Shown here piece after piece: positions 43,598 to 52,198 of a stretch of 64,000 bases of DNA. Positions within the stretch are counted from its first letter, which is position 1. Each line of letters begins with the position of its first letter. Below the pieces are notes generated by a model that saw nothing but the letters and a program-made list of their open reading frames with translations, did no database searches and was not told where the DNA came from. The position numbers were made by a program, and so were the translations under genes. The stretch covers positions 1 through 64,000 of the forward strand of contig JACZTG010000009.1 of assembly GCA_022573815.1 (NCBI GenBank), in the 5' to 3' direction. Source of the DNA: Candidatus Neomarinimicrobiota bacterium. Lineage in GTDB: Bacteria > Fidelibacterota > SORT01.

Positions 43598-44595
43598 CTA
43601 ATAAGAGTGCTCCCGGCAGTGTAACCCGCTCCGAATGCTGTGAGCACAGCCAGAGAACCTTTTTTCAATCTGCCGTCCTGAACAGCATCGTAGATACCCA
43701 AAGGTATTGTGGCTGCCGTTGTATTGCCGAGCTTATTAATGTTAATTACAACTTTTGAACTGTCAATATTCAGTCGTTTTGCGGTAGAATCGATGATTCG
43801 TTTGTTAGCTTGATGGGGAATAAACACGTCTAATTCGTCTCCGTTTACTCCATTCCGGTTTAGTATTTCTTCGGAGATTTCCGCCATTCCCTTAACAGCG
43901 TGTATATAGACTTTTTTACCGTCTTGATAGAGGTAATGCTCAGCGTTATCAACGGTTTCATGGGTAGCCGGCCGTTCGCTTCCTCCGGCTTCCATATATA
44001 AGTTAGGCGCGCCTGAGCCGTCAACTGTGCTGATAGAATCGATAATACCAATCCCTTCTTCATCGGATGGCTCAACGAGAACCGCACCGGCGCCGTCACC
44101 GAATAAGATGCAGGTATTTCGATCATTATAATTCATTATGCTGCTCATTTTGTCAGCGCCGACTACTATTACTTTTTTATAAGCGCCCGATTCAACAAAT
44201 CGACTTGCAGTGTTCAATCCGAATACAAATCCGGAGCAAGCAGCTGAAAGGTCAAAGCCCCAGCAGTTATTGGCTCCGATTTCTTCCTGGATCAAACAAG
44301 CGGTAGCCGGAAACAGCCTGTCAGGGGTAACAGTACCGACGATAATAACGTCAATTTCGTTTGGGTCGGTATCGGTAGTTTCCAATAATTCATTTACAGC
44401 TTTTACAGACATATGCGAAGTGAATTCCCCTTCAGCGGCAATTCGTCTTTCGGATATTCCCGTGCGGGAAACTATCCACTCATCATTGGTATCGACCAAT
44501 TTTTCGAGGTCTTTATTTGTAAGTATCCCTTCAGGAGAATAATGACCGACTCCACTGATTTTAGCCATAGTGGGAACTTGGGATTGATAACTCAT
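43585..44595 (-). CDS. fabH: Beta-ketoacyl-ACP synthase III
   Basis: This 336-aa enzyme starts fatty acid synthesis by joining an acyl-CoA with malonyl-ACP. The triad is Cys in SAACSGFVFGL, His in IPHQANKRI and Asn in KLGNTTAATIPLG. Length and order after plsX are standard. The start ATG follows directly on the plsX stop with no gap. Confidence 0.97.
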   Translation of the reverse strand: MSYQSQVPTMAKISGVGHYSPEGILTNKDLEKLVDTNDEWIVSRTGISERRIAAEGEFTSHMSVKAVNELLETTDTDPNEIDVIIVGTVTPDRLFPATACLIQEEIGANNCWGFDLSAACSGFVFGLNTASRFVESGAYKKVIVVGADKMSSIMNYNDRNTCILFGDGAGAVLVEPSDEEGIGIIDSISTVDGSGAPNLYMEAGGSERPATHETVDNAEHYLYQDGKKVYIHAVKGMAEISEEILNRNGVNGDELDVFIPHQANKRIIDSTAKRLNIDSSKVVININKLGNTTAATIPLGIYDAVQDGRLKKGSLAVLTAFGAGYTAGSTLIRWAY

Positions 44596-45633
44596 TTAAA
44601 CTGTCTCCCTTGTTGTTTGAGCTTGTGCGATGTTAGATTGTTCAATCTTTTGAGCAATATGTTCGTTAATCTTTTCCTTTACCGTTTTTCGGGCGACTCG
44701 TATAGCGTTTTTAATGGCGATTCGGGACGAATGACCGTGTCCGATTATTGATACGCCATTTGCTCCGAGAAGCGGTACTCCGCCGTATTCCTGATAATCT
44801 AGGTCCTTTCTTAATCCTTTGAGTGCGGGCATCATCATAAGGGCTCCCAGCTTGGCAAACGGCCTGTTATTTAAATTCTGCTTAATTTTTAATTTGAGCA
44901 ATTGGTAGAAGGACTCTGCAAACTTAAGAATAATATTCCCCACGAATCCGTCACAAACGACCACTTCTACTTTCCCTTTCAGAATGTCCCCACCTTCAAC
45001 ATTTCCATAAAAATTCGGTAGATTATCTTTTAGAATTTTATAAGACTCAAGAGATAGATCGTTTCCTTTAGATTTTTCTTCACCGATATTCAGGAGTCCT
45101 ACTTTAGGATTTTTCCATCCGAAGATATGTTCAACGTAAATGCTTCCCATTATGGCGAATTGGAGAAGGTCAAGGGGGCGGCAATTGGGATTGGCGCCAA
45201 TGTCAAAGATAGCGGTTCCTTTATTTTCAGCCGGCATGATAGTGCCAATGGTCGGCCGCCGAACGCCTTTAATTCTTCCGAGTTTCATAAGTGTTGAGGC
45301 ATATACCGCGCCGGTATTACCTACACTTACAAAGGCGTCAATTTCGCCTGACTTCTGGAGATCCGCGCCGATCGAAATAGATGAATTTGGTTTGGACTTC
45401 AGAGCTTTCGTTGGAGATTCGTGCATCTCGATACTTTCTGATGTGTGAATGATGTCGATCTTCGGGTATTTTGATTTTTCCAAAGCTAAATTTTCGTTTA
45501 TGGCATCTTCGTCGCCGATGAGAACAAGAGTTATTTCATCCTCGTATTCCCGGGCAGCTAATATAGCTCCTTTAACAGTTTCAGAAGGAGCATAATCTCC
45601 ACCCATTGCATCTATGGCGATTCTTATCTTCAA
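44596..45633 (-). CDS. plsX: Phosphate acyltransferase
   Basis: This 345-aa protein makes acyl-phosphate from acyl-ACP for phospholipid synthesis with PlsY. The family core is visible from IAIDAMGGDYAP through ALKSKPNSSISIGADL and DIGANPNCRPLDLLQFA to CDGFVGNIILKFAE and YGGVPLLGANG. The start is TTG at 45633; the next Met would remove the conserved first strand. rpmF lies 33 bases upstream and fabH directly follows. Confidence 0.96.
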   Translation of the reverse strand: MKIRIAIDAMGGDYAPSETVKGAILAAREYEDEITLVLIGDEDAINENLALEKSKYPKIDIIHTSESIEMHESPTKALKSKPNSSISIGADLQKSGEIDAFVSVGNTGAVYASTLMKLGRIKGVRRPTIGTIMPAENKGTAIFDIGANPNCRPLDLLQFAIMGSIYVEHIFGWKNPKVGLLNIGEEKSKGNDLSLESYKILKDNLPNFYGNVEGGDILKGKVEVVVCDGFVGNIILKFAESFYQLLKLKIKQNLNNRPFAKLGALMMMPALKGLRKDLDYQEYGGVPLLGANGVSIIGHGHSSRIAIKNAIRVARKTVKEKINEHIAQKIEQSNIAQAQTTRETV

Positions 45634-45666
45634 TCTATTTTTCCGTAAAGGAAATGTACCGGCAAT

Positions 45667-45846
45667 TTACTCTGAAGCAGCTATAACAGATCTACCGTTG
45701 TAATACCCGCAATTAGGACAAATCCTGTGCGCTAATTTGGGCTGAAGGCATTTTGAGCATGTAATTAAGGTAGAAGCTATAGCCTTATAATGCGTACGTC
45801 TTTTATCTCTTCGTGTTTTTGATATTTTTCTTTTAGGTAAAGCCAA
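45667..45846 (-). CDS. rpmF: 50S ribosomal protein L32
   Basis: This small gene encodes 59 residues starting with ALPKRKISKTRRDKRR after a TTG start at 45846. Two Cys pairs, Cys30/Cys33 and Cys43/Cys46, form a zinc ribbon, and the highly basic N-terminus binds rRNA. An AAGGA ribosome binding site lies about seven bases upstream of the TTG, which settles the start. It sits between the DUF177 gene and plsX, the order found in very many bacteria. It is easy to miss because of its length and TTG start. Confidence 0.95.
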   Translation of the reverse strand: MALPKRKISKTRRDKRRTHYKAIASTLITCSKCLQPKLAHRICPNCGYYNGRSVIAASE

Positions 45847-45870
45847 AATTTTATCCTTATTATTTTCTAA

Positions 45871-46371
45871 TTATGATTCTGTTACTTGAAAACTTTTAAG
45901 TGTTTCCCATCTGCTGTCAATCTGCTGCGTGGGGCATTCACATTCCTGTTGATTCCGGTTTACTCCGCAATTGGGACAAAGACCTTTACAATTTTCTTCG
46001 CAGAGAAGTTTTATCGGCAGTGAAAGAACAAGAGAAGAACGCACATCGTTTAATAGATTAATAACCGGATTGTTAAGACTCAGACGGCGTGTATTCTGTT
46101 CTTCTGATTCAGAATATTTGGATGAATAGTAAACCTTAAAATTGGAGACTAATTCCTTTTCGAATTTTATCAGACAACGGTCACACACTAACTCTGCTGA
46201 AGAGACAACTTTTGCCTTCAGATTCAGATCATCCAATCTTTTGTCTATAACCAATTTGACCCGAATATCGCCCTTGAGATGGCCATGATCCAATAAGGAC
46301 AATTCCCGTGATGGCTCACTCAGCTCAAGTCGATTTAAACCGTCGTCAATATTTGCAATATTTATTTTCAT
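45871..46371 (-). CDS. DUF177 (YceD-like) protein
   Basis: This 166-aa protein matches DUF177, the family encoded just before rpmF in most bacteria and linked to 23S rRNA or ribosome assembly. Cys-rich stretches are CDRC in the middle and CEENCKGLCPNCGVN followed by CEC near the end, suggesting a metal site. It is the first gene of the long minus-strand operon that runs through plsX, the fab genes and rnc. The predicted promoter leaves only about four bases before its ATG. Confidence 0.9.
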   Translation of the reverse strand: MKINIANIDDGLNRLELSEPSRELSLLDHGHLKGDIRVKLVIDKRLDDLNLKAKVVSSAELVCDRCLIKFEKELVSNFKVYYSSKYSESEEQNTRRLSLNNPVINLLNDVRSSLVLSLPIKLLCEENCKGLCPNCGVNRNQQECECPTQQIDSRWETLKSFQVTES

Positions 46372-46381
46372 ATAACTGCAT

Positions 46382-46410
46382 AATATAAATTTTCACTCCC
46401 TGTTTGTCAA
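46382..46410 (-). promoter_or_regulatory. Near-consensus promoter of the DUF177-rpmF-plsX-fab-rnc operon
   Basis: On the minus strand TTGACA (46410-46405) is perfect, the spacer is 17 bases and the -10 box is TATATT (46387-46382). The expected start near 46375 lies about four bases before the ATG at 46371, so the mRNA would be almost leaderless. Confidence 0.8.
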
Positions 46411-46635
46411 GGCAAAAGGAGTACAATTTTCGTCAAAAACTGTTAGCCGAATGACAGTTTTCACAATCTTTATAACATAAACTGCGCAAGAAAACAGCGA
46501 TGTATAGATAATAACAGACAATATAATGTCAGATTATAGAAAAATAAGAGATAAATTTCGAAAAGCAGTTGCATTTAATTCTCAAAACCCACAAGTTTTG
46601 CCTCAATTGTATTTTTTTAACTTAGTGAAATCGAA

Positions 46636-47940
46636 TTGAACATTAGAACTAAAGACACTCTGTTCGGTGATCTGGAAAAAGTAAGAAGTGAGACTCTTGA
46701 GTTAGTGGAGCAAATACCCGAGAGTTTTCTCTTTAACCCGCCAAAACCGTTTATGGGCCCAATCATCTGGGACCTGGCGCATATTGCCAAATTTGAAGAA
46801 ATATGGATATTGAAAAATGCCGCAGGCTTGGATGAAAAAAGTATTCTGCCAGATGATGATTACAACGCCATAAAAACTCCGAGAAAGATCAGAGAAGAGC
46901 TGACACTGCCATCGTTTACAGAATCTCTGGAGTATATGTCTTATACCAGAAAAAAAGTATTCGATTTTCTTGACAGCGCGACGCTTGACGGTGATGATAG
47001 ATTGCTCAAGAATGGCTATGTCTTCGACTTGGCGATTCAGCACGAATATCAGCATCAGGAGACTATCTTGCAATCGCTTGCGCTGTTCGATTCGCCGCCT
47101 TTTGAATGTCCCAAGCCTAAGCCACAGAACGAAACAGCATTGGTAGAAAGAATGCTGTTGATTCCGGCGGGTGATTTCGTTTTGGGGACGGATAATCCTC
47201 ATTTCGCTTACGATAATGAACTTCCGGCTCATGAAACTTATTTAGATGAATTTCTTATGGATTCCACGCCCGTAACGAACGAACGGTATCTGAATTTTAT
47301 TGAAAGCGACGGTTACAACCGGGAGGAATTCTGGTCGGAGAAAGGTATGAAATGGAAATCTGAAGAGAATGCCGAATCTCCATTATACTGGTATATGGAA
47401 AACGGGACATGGTTCAGGAGAGTATTCGATAAAGTAATGAAAATTCCCCCGAGGGAACCTGTAATTCACGTGTCCTACTTCGAAGCTGAAGCGTTTGCCA
47501 ATTTCGAGGGGAAGAGACTTCCCACAGAACAGGAGTGGGAAAAAGCCTGCTGTTGGAATCCGGATTCCGGCGAAACATATTCTTACCCCTGGGGAGAAGA
47601 GGAGCCTGACAACGATAAAGCAAATATCGGTAAAGAAAGATGGTGTCCTGCTCCCGTAGGCAGCTATGAAAATTCAACCTCTCCGTCAGGATGTCATCAA
47701 ATGTTAGGCGATGTGTACGAATGGACGTCATCTTCGTTTCTTCCTTACGATGGATTTGAAGCATTTCCGTATGAAGAGTATTCGGCAGTTAATTTTGGAG
47801 AAGAATATAAGGTACTCAGGGGAGCGTCATGGGCTACTTCGACAAAAGTGGCAAGAGCATCATTCAGAAATTGGGATTATCCCCAGCGGAGGCAGCTGTT
47901 TTCAGGATTCAGATGCGCTATGGATTCGGATAAAACTTGA
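46636..47940 (+). CDS. egtB: Ergothioneine sulfoxide synthase (EgtB)
   Basis: This 434-aa non-haem iron enzyme joins hercynine with gamma-glutamylcysteine or cysteine and oxygen to form the sulfoxide. The N-terminal DinB-like domain carries the likely iron ligands His49 (DLAHIAKFEE), His136 and His140 (HEYQHQET). The C-terminal half is a formylglycine-generating-enzyme-like domain (EAFANFEGKRLPTEQEWEKA, then LGDVYEWTSS and SGFRCAMD). Glutathione versus cysteine donors cannot be told directly, but the adjacent EgtC favours the gamma-glutamylcysteine route. The start is TTG at 46636. Confidence 0.93.
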   Translation: MNIRTKDTLFGDLEKVRSETLELVEQIPESFLFNPPKPFMGPIIWDLAHIAKFEEIWILKNAAGLDEKSILPDDDYNAIKTPRKIREELTLPSFTESLEYMSYTRKKVFDFLDSATLDGDDRLLKNGYVFDLAIQHEYQHQETILQSLALFDSPPFECPKPKPQNETALVERMLLIPAGDFVLGTDNPHFAYDNELPAHETYLDEFLMDSTPVTNERYLNFIESDGYNREEFWSEKGMKWKSEENAESPLYWYMENGTWFRRVFDKVMKIPPREPVIHVSYFEAEAFANFEGKRLPTEQEWEKACCWNPDSGETYSYPWGEEEPDNDKANIGKERWCPAPVGSYENSTSPSGCHQMLGDVYEWTSSSFLPYDGFEAFPYEEYSAVNFGEEYKVLRGASWATSTKVARASFRNWDYPQRRQLFSGFRCAMDSDKT

Positions 47941-47941
47941 T

Positions 47942-48739
47942 ATGTGCAGAATAGCGGCATATATGGGAGAAGAAATAAAGTTAGAGGATTTAGTGCTGAA
48001 ATTTCCTCATAACCTAATTGTTCAAAGTTATGCCTCCAAAGAGCTGCTATCGGGTAACGTGAATCTTGATGGGTTCGGATGCGGCTGGTATAATCGAAAG
48101 GTAGAGAGCAATCCCGCACAATACGCAACTTTATTGCCTTTGTGGTCAGATAATCGTTTTCCCACTATCGCAAAAGCGGTAACCTCAAGTGTCATTATTG
48201 CCGCCGTCAGAAATGCAACGCCGCCATTTCCAAATGAACTATCCGCCGTTCAACCGTATGCTTCCGGAAAGTATATGTTTGTTCACAACGGGTTTATCAA
48301 AGTTTATGATAAGTTCAGACGAAAGATGGAAAACGACCTTCCTGAGGATTACTTCAACAGGATACCGAATAGAACGGACAGCGCAATTATATTCTCTGTT
48401 TTTATGTGGAAATTATCAGATGTTCAAGAAAGTGAGTCACCGGTACGGGAGGCATTATTAAAAACGCTTGAATGGCTAAAGGATTATAGTTCTGATTCTG
48501 ATTTTACTTCAAATCTGAACATTGGAATTTCCGATGGAGAAAATCTTACGTTTATTCGTCACGAAATAAAAGGTGCGTGTAATTCGTTATATTATAATTC
48601 GTCGCATAAAAATTTCCCAAATGGGGTTTTTATCGCGTCTGAGGCGCTTGACGACGATACCGGCTGGAAAACGGTCCCCGAAAACAGTATGATTGAAATT
48701 ATACTTGGAGAAGAACCAAAATTGAGTGATTTGAAATGA
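47942..48739 (+). CDS. egtC: Ergothioneine biosynthesis glutamine-amidotransferase-like hydrolase (EgtC)
   Basis: With the ATG at 47942 this is 265 aa and begins Met-Cys (MCRIAAYMG), placing the nucleophilic Cys2 at the N-terminus of an Ntn hydrolase after Met removal. GFGCGWYN and a VRNATPP-like segment followed by PYASGKYMFVHNG are class II amidotransferase motifs. EgtC removes the gamma-glutamyl group from the EgtB product. A longer frame from 47711 runs through egtB and would bury the Cys, so it is rejected. The stop overlaps egtD by four bases. Confidence 0.93.
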   Translation: MCRIAAYMGEEIKLEDLVLKFPHNLIVQSYASKELLSGNVNLDGFGCGWYNRKVESNPAQYATLLPLWSDNRFPTIAKAVTSSVIIAAVRNATPPFPNELSAVQPYASGKYMFVHNGFIKVYDKFRRKMENDLPEDYFNRIPNRTDSAIIFSVFMWKLSDVQESESPVREALLKTLEWLKDYSSDSDFTSNLNIGISDGENLTFIRHEIKGACNSLYYNSSHKNFPNGVFIASEALDDDTGWKTVPENSMIEIILGEEPKLSDLK

Positions 48740-49719
48740 GTCTATCTGTTAACTTAATAGAACGTTTAGTTGTTTCAGACCCGTTTGACGATATGTGGAG
48801 AGAGGTCAAGAACGGTCTCACCTCAATCCCGAAGATGCTGAATCCGAAATATTTTTACGATGAAAGAGGCTCGCAACTCTTTGACGATATTACAAGGCTG
48901 CCTGAGTATTATCCTACAAGGACAGAGACAGCAATACTTCGCTCTGAATCTGAAAATCTCATAGAGAAGTATCGTCCCGAAGCGCTATTCGAGCTTGGGA
49001 GCGGCTCTGCTACCAAAACACAAATATTGCTCGATGAGATGGAGAGGAAAGGGTTATTAAAGGGGATAGGCTTATTTGATATAAACGAAGAATTTCTTGG
49101 TCAAAGCGCGACCGGATTTCAAGAGAAGTATCCGCAGTCAACGGTTCGAGGTTACGTAGGTGATTTCACTAAGGAATTCAGATTTGAGGGATTAGGTTTT
49201 TTCCCCACTCTCTATATTTTTCTGGGTTCTACAATAGGAAATATGAGTCAGATAGAAAGCGAAAAATTCCTCGGCAGAGTTGCGGATAAAATGGGTGATG
49301 ACGACCTGTTTTTACTTGGTGTGGATTTGATAAAAGACGAAAATATATTGCACGCCGCATATAATGACTCGCAAGCTGTTACCGCTGAGTTTAACAAAAA
49401 TATACTATCGGTCATTAATAAAAAATTAAACGGTGATTTTAATCCAAACCTGTTTGAGCATGAAGCTATATACAATTCGGATGAGGGAAGAATCGAGATG
49501 TATCTTGTGTCATTGGTGGAGCAAGAAATAAATCTTCAGGGAATTGACCTGAAAGTGAATCTGTCAACAGGCGAAAAAATCTGTACCGAGATCAGTAGAA
49601 AATACACCCGTGAAAAAGTTGAGTCACTGCTTAATTCCGCCGGGATGGAGATAGCGGAATGGCTGACGGATGAAAAATCCTTTTTCGCTGTCGCGCTTGC
49701 CCGGCTTGGTTCTGCTTGA
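48736..49719 (+). CDS. egtD: L-histidine N-alpha-methyltransferase (EgtD)
   Basis: This 327-aa SAM-dependent enzyme trimethylates histidine to hercynine, the first ergothioneine step. NPKYFYDERGSQLFDDIT and LPEYYPTRTE are the family's N-terminal signature. FELGSGSATKTQILL is the SAM-binding loop, and FLGSTIGNM follows. The start ATGA overlaps the egtC stop. No egtE-type lyase is in this cluster, so the last step must be encoded elsewhere or occur otherwise. It converges on dapD with a 13-base gap. Confidence 0.95.
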   Translation: MSLSVNLIERLVVSDPFDDMWREVKNGLTSIPKMLNPKYFYDERGSQLFDDITRLPEYYPTRTETAILRSESENLIEKYRPEALFELGSGSATKTQILLDEMERKGLLKGIGLFDINEEFLGQSATGFQEKYPQSTVRGYVGDFTKEFRFEGLGFFPTLYIFLGSTIGNMSQIESEKFLGRVADKMGDDDLFLLGVDLIKDENILHAAYNDSQAVTAEFNKNILSVINKKLNGDFNPNLFEHEAIYNSDEGRIEMYLVSLVEQEINLQGIDLKVNLSTGEKICTEISRKYTREKVESLLNSAGMEIAEWLTDEKSFFAVALARLGSA

Positions 49720-49732
49720 GCGATAATTAACT

Positions 49733-50569
49733 TTATCTCAACAGCTCTTCCAAGTTTGTACTGCTATTAGTTTTCTCATCGCGATATTTTATAATGACGG
49801 GAGAGTATATTGAAATATCATGTTTCTCTGCGAATTTTCCATCTTTCCTGCGTGTTCCCGGAACAACGACAGCGTTTTTCGGAATTTCAATTATACCTTC
49901 CGCATTCAGTGAAATAACGTTTTCGTTCACAAGGTCGTATATTTTCGTACCTGAAGTCAGTATTGTTCCTGAGGCAATAACAGCGCCCGAGCGAACTATG
50001 GTACCCTCGTAGATTCCAGTGTTTCCGCCGAGAAGGACGTTATCCTCAATTATAACAGGCAAACTGCCGACAGGCTCAAGTACGCCTCCGACCTGTGTGG
50101 CCGCGCTGATATGGACGTTCATTCCTACCTGAGCGCATGAGCCCACAAGAGCGTGCGAATCTATCATCGTATCTTCATCAACGTAAGCGCCGACGTTCAC
50201 ATATGCGGGAGGCATAATAACGACCCCTTTTGCAACATAGGCACCTTCCCTGATTGAGGTTCCCCCCGGAACTATGCGGATTTCGTCGTCAACTGATATA
50301 TTTTTTAAGGGGTAAGTATCTTTGTCAAAATAGCGAAAACTCTTGTTCAGAGAATAGTCAATTAATTTTCCAAGGCTGAATCCTAATAATATCCCTTTTT
50401 TTACCCAGATATTGACTTTCCATTCACCATTAATAGGTTCTGCCGCGCGGATTTTTCCTTGTCCGAGCAGATCCCTGAATTCTATAAAAGTATCAATCGC
50501 ATCTTGGGGATAATCTGAAGATTTCAACTTTGAAAGATGTTCGATCTTTTCCCTGAGATCACCTGTCAT
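49733..50569 (-). CDS. dapD: 2,3,4,5-tetrahydropyridine-2,6-dicarboxylate N-succinyltransferase
   Basis: This is 278 aa when started at the ATG at 50569; an ATG at 50602 would add eleven residues overlapping dapA and has no ribosome binding site. An N-terminal helical domain leads into hexapeptide repeats (left-handed beta helix, about 95-245), including GTSIREGAYVAKGVVIMPPA and GVLEPVGSLPVIIEDN. It succinylates tetrahydrodipicolinate in the DAP pathway. It is the last gene of asd-lysC-dapB-dapA-dapD. The partner genes dapC and dapE are not in the window. Confidence 0.94.
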   Translation of the reverse strand: MTGDLREKIEHLSKLKSSDYPQDAIDTFIEFRDLLGQGKIRAAEPINGEWKVNIWVKKGILLGFSLGKLIDYSLNKSFRYFDKDTYPLKNISVDDEIRIVPGGTSIREGAYVAKGVVIMPPAYVNVGAYVDEDTMIDSHALVGSCAQVGMNVHISAATQVGGVLEPVGSLPVIIEDNVLLGGNTGIYEGTIVRSGAVIASGTILTSGTKIYDLVNENVISLNAEGIIEIPKNAVVVPGTRRKDGKFAEKHDISIYSPVIIKYRDEKTNSSTNLEELLR

Positions 50570-50570
50570 A

Positions 50571-51458
50571 TTAAATAAGTCCTGACGATTTGAGAATTTC
50601 ATCCATTTTATCTTTGCTGTTTTTTTCTAATGAAAGCATAGGAAGTCTGTATGTTTCGGCGATCATTCCCATCTTAGAGAGCGCGTATTTAACAGGAATA
50701 GGGTTGCTCTCTATGAAGTTTGCATCCATCAGAGGAAGCATCTTTTCTCTCAGATTTTGCGCTCGATCTAAATCTCCGGCGAGCGCAGAACTTACCAATT
50801 CAGCCATATCAGAAGGCATCTCATTTGCAACTACAGAGATAACACCGATTCCTCCCAGTGCAATTATTGATAGTGTTAACGCATCGTCGCCGGATAGAAC
50901 TACTTCATTCGGCGGCTTACTGTCCAACAATTTTTCTATCTGCTTCAAGTCACCGGAAGCTTCTTTGATCCCTACAATACCGGTTAGTTCAAAGAGGCGA
51001 ACTACCGTTTCCGGCAAAATGTTCGAGCCTGTCCTGCCCGGGACATTATAAATGATTATCGGTATATCCACTTCCTCGCCGACAGCTTCAAAATGCCTGT
51101 AAAATCCTTCCTGTGTCGGTTTATTATAGTAAGGTCCTACAATCAGGGCAAAATCGGCTCCGCTTTCTTCCGCAAGCTTTGTCCTTTGTATCGTTGAGAG
51201 GGTGGAATTAGTGCCTGTCCCCGCAATCAAGGGATATTCGTCTCCGGCTATTGCTCTGGCTCGGGATAACATTGTCGCCAGCTCGTCATTGGTGATAGTG
51301 GGCCCTTCTCCTGTAGTACCGGATATAAGTATTGATGAAGTTCCGTTTCGCAAATGAAACTCGATTAACCCGTCAAAGGCAGAGAAGTCTATTGCTCCGT
51401 TATCATCGAATGGAGTGACTAAAGCAACAATTGAACCGTATAATTTCTTAATGTCCAT
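50571..51458 (-). CDS. dapA: 4-hydroxy-tetrahydrodipicolinate synthase
   Basis: This 295-aa aldolase condenses pyruvate with aspartate semialdehyde. SGTTGEGPT is the substrate loop, the Tyr of IIIYNVPGRTG and the Schiff-base Lys of GIKEASGD are present, and the length is normal. It overlaps the dapB stop by one base and dapD follows after one base, so translation of the three is likely coupled. Confidence 0.96.
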   Translation of the reverse strand: MDIKKLYGSIVALVTPFDDNGAIDFSAFDGLIEFHLRNGTSSILISGTTGEGPTITNDELATMLSRARAIAGDEYPLIAGTGTNSTLSTIQRTKLAEESGADFALIVGPYYNKPTQEGFYRHFEAVGEEVDIPIIIYNVPGRTGSNILPETVVRLFELTGIVGIKEASGDLKQIEKLLDSKPPNEVVLSGDDALTLSIIALGGIGVISVVANEMPSDMAELVSSALAGDLDRAQNLREKMLPLMDANFIESNPIPVKYALSKMGMIAETYRLPMLSLEKNSKDKMDEILKSSGLI

Positions 51459-52198
51459 CAGTTCCCGTTACGAACTCCATAAACATCTGTTAAATAATCA
51501 TTGAATTCTAATAATCCGGATCTTCCTTTTAGCCACTCTGCGATAGCTACCGCCCCAACTGCGAACGTGCTTCTATCTTTCATTTCGTGACGGAGTAAGA
51601 TTGTATCCACATCAGATTCGAACGAGACTTCGTGAACACCCACCACATCGCCAATCCGCTCTGAGGTTATCCGCAAAGCATCATTAGAGATCGTCTCTGT
51701 CGGGGAACCGGTAAAAAGGGATTTCTTTGAAGTGGATTGTGATATTATATCTTGGGCGATTATTAGCGCCGTACCGCTCGGGCTGTCAAGTTTCTTTACA
51801 TGATGGGTTTCTCTTAGGGTAACATCGTACTCTCCGGCGCCGTCAAGCAATTTTGTTGCGTTCTTTATTATCAGCCTGAAAAGATTGACACCGATTGAAA
51901 AATTAGCAGCAACGAAGAGAGCGCTCTCCAATTTGTCTTTATAGCTGCTGAGGATGTCATTGTCCCAGCCCGTAGTTCCGATAACAATATTTACCTTAGC
52001 ATCAGCAGCAATGGCAATGGAGGTTGGTACGGCATCAGGGAGAGAGAAATCAATCAGACATTCTATCTGCTCAATTTGATCGGCAGAAATAAGCGGATCT
52101 TTCGAATCGAAATGTTTTATAACATTATGTCCTCTTTTGTTCGCCGCTTCGGAAGTAAGTTTACCCATTGTGCCATTACCTATGAGACCGATATTCAT
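51458..52198 (-). CDS. dapB: 4-hydroxy-tetrahydrodipicolinate reductase
   Basis: This 246-aa enzyme has the NAD(P)-binding GLIGNGTMGKL start, GTTGWDND, and the catalytic segment HHVKKLDSPSGTA containing the conserved His and Lys. The early part is shorter than in E. coli, as in many FCB homologues. The ATG overlaps the lysC stop by four bases. Confidence 0.95.
   Translation of the reverse strand: MNIGLIGNGTMGKLTSEAANKRGHNVIKHFDSKDPLISADQIEQIECLIDFSLPDAVPTSIAIAADAKVNIVIGTTGWDNDILSSYKDKLESALFVAANFSIGVNLFRLIIKNATKLLDGAGEYDVTLRETHHVKKLDSPSGTALIIAQDIISQSTSKKSLFTGSPTETISNDALRITSERIGDVVGVHEVSFESDVDTILLRHEMKDRSTFAVGAVAIAEWLKGRSGLLEFNDYLTDVYGVRNGN

Noticed and set aside
46702-47232. 176-codon open frame opposite egtB
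   Set aside because: It lies inside egtB, which has clear catalytic residues in the plus frame.
47711-47941. Upstream extension of EgtC
   Set aside because: The extra frame reads through egtB and would place the catalytic Cys in the interior; the family needs it as residue 2.
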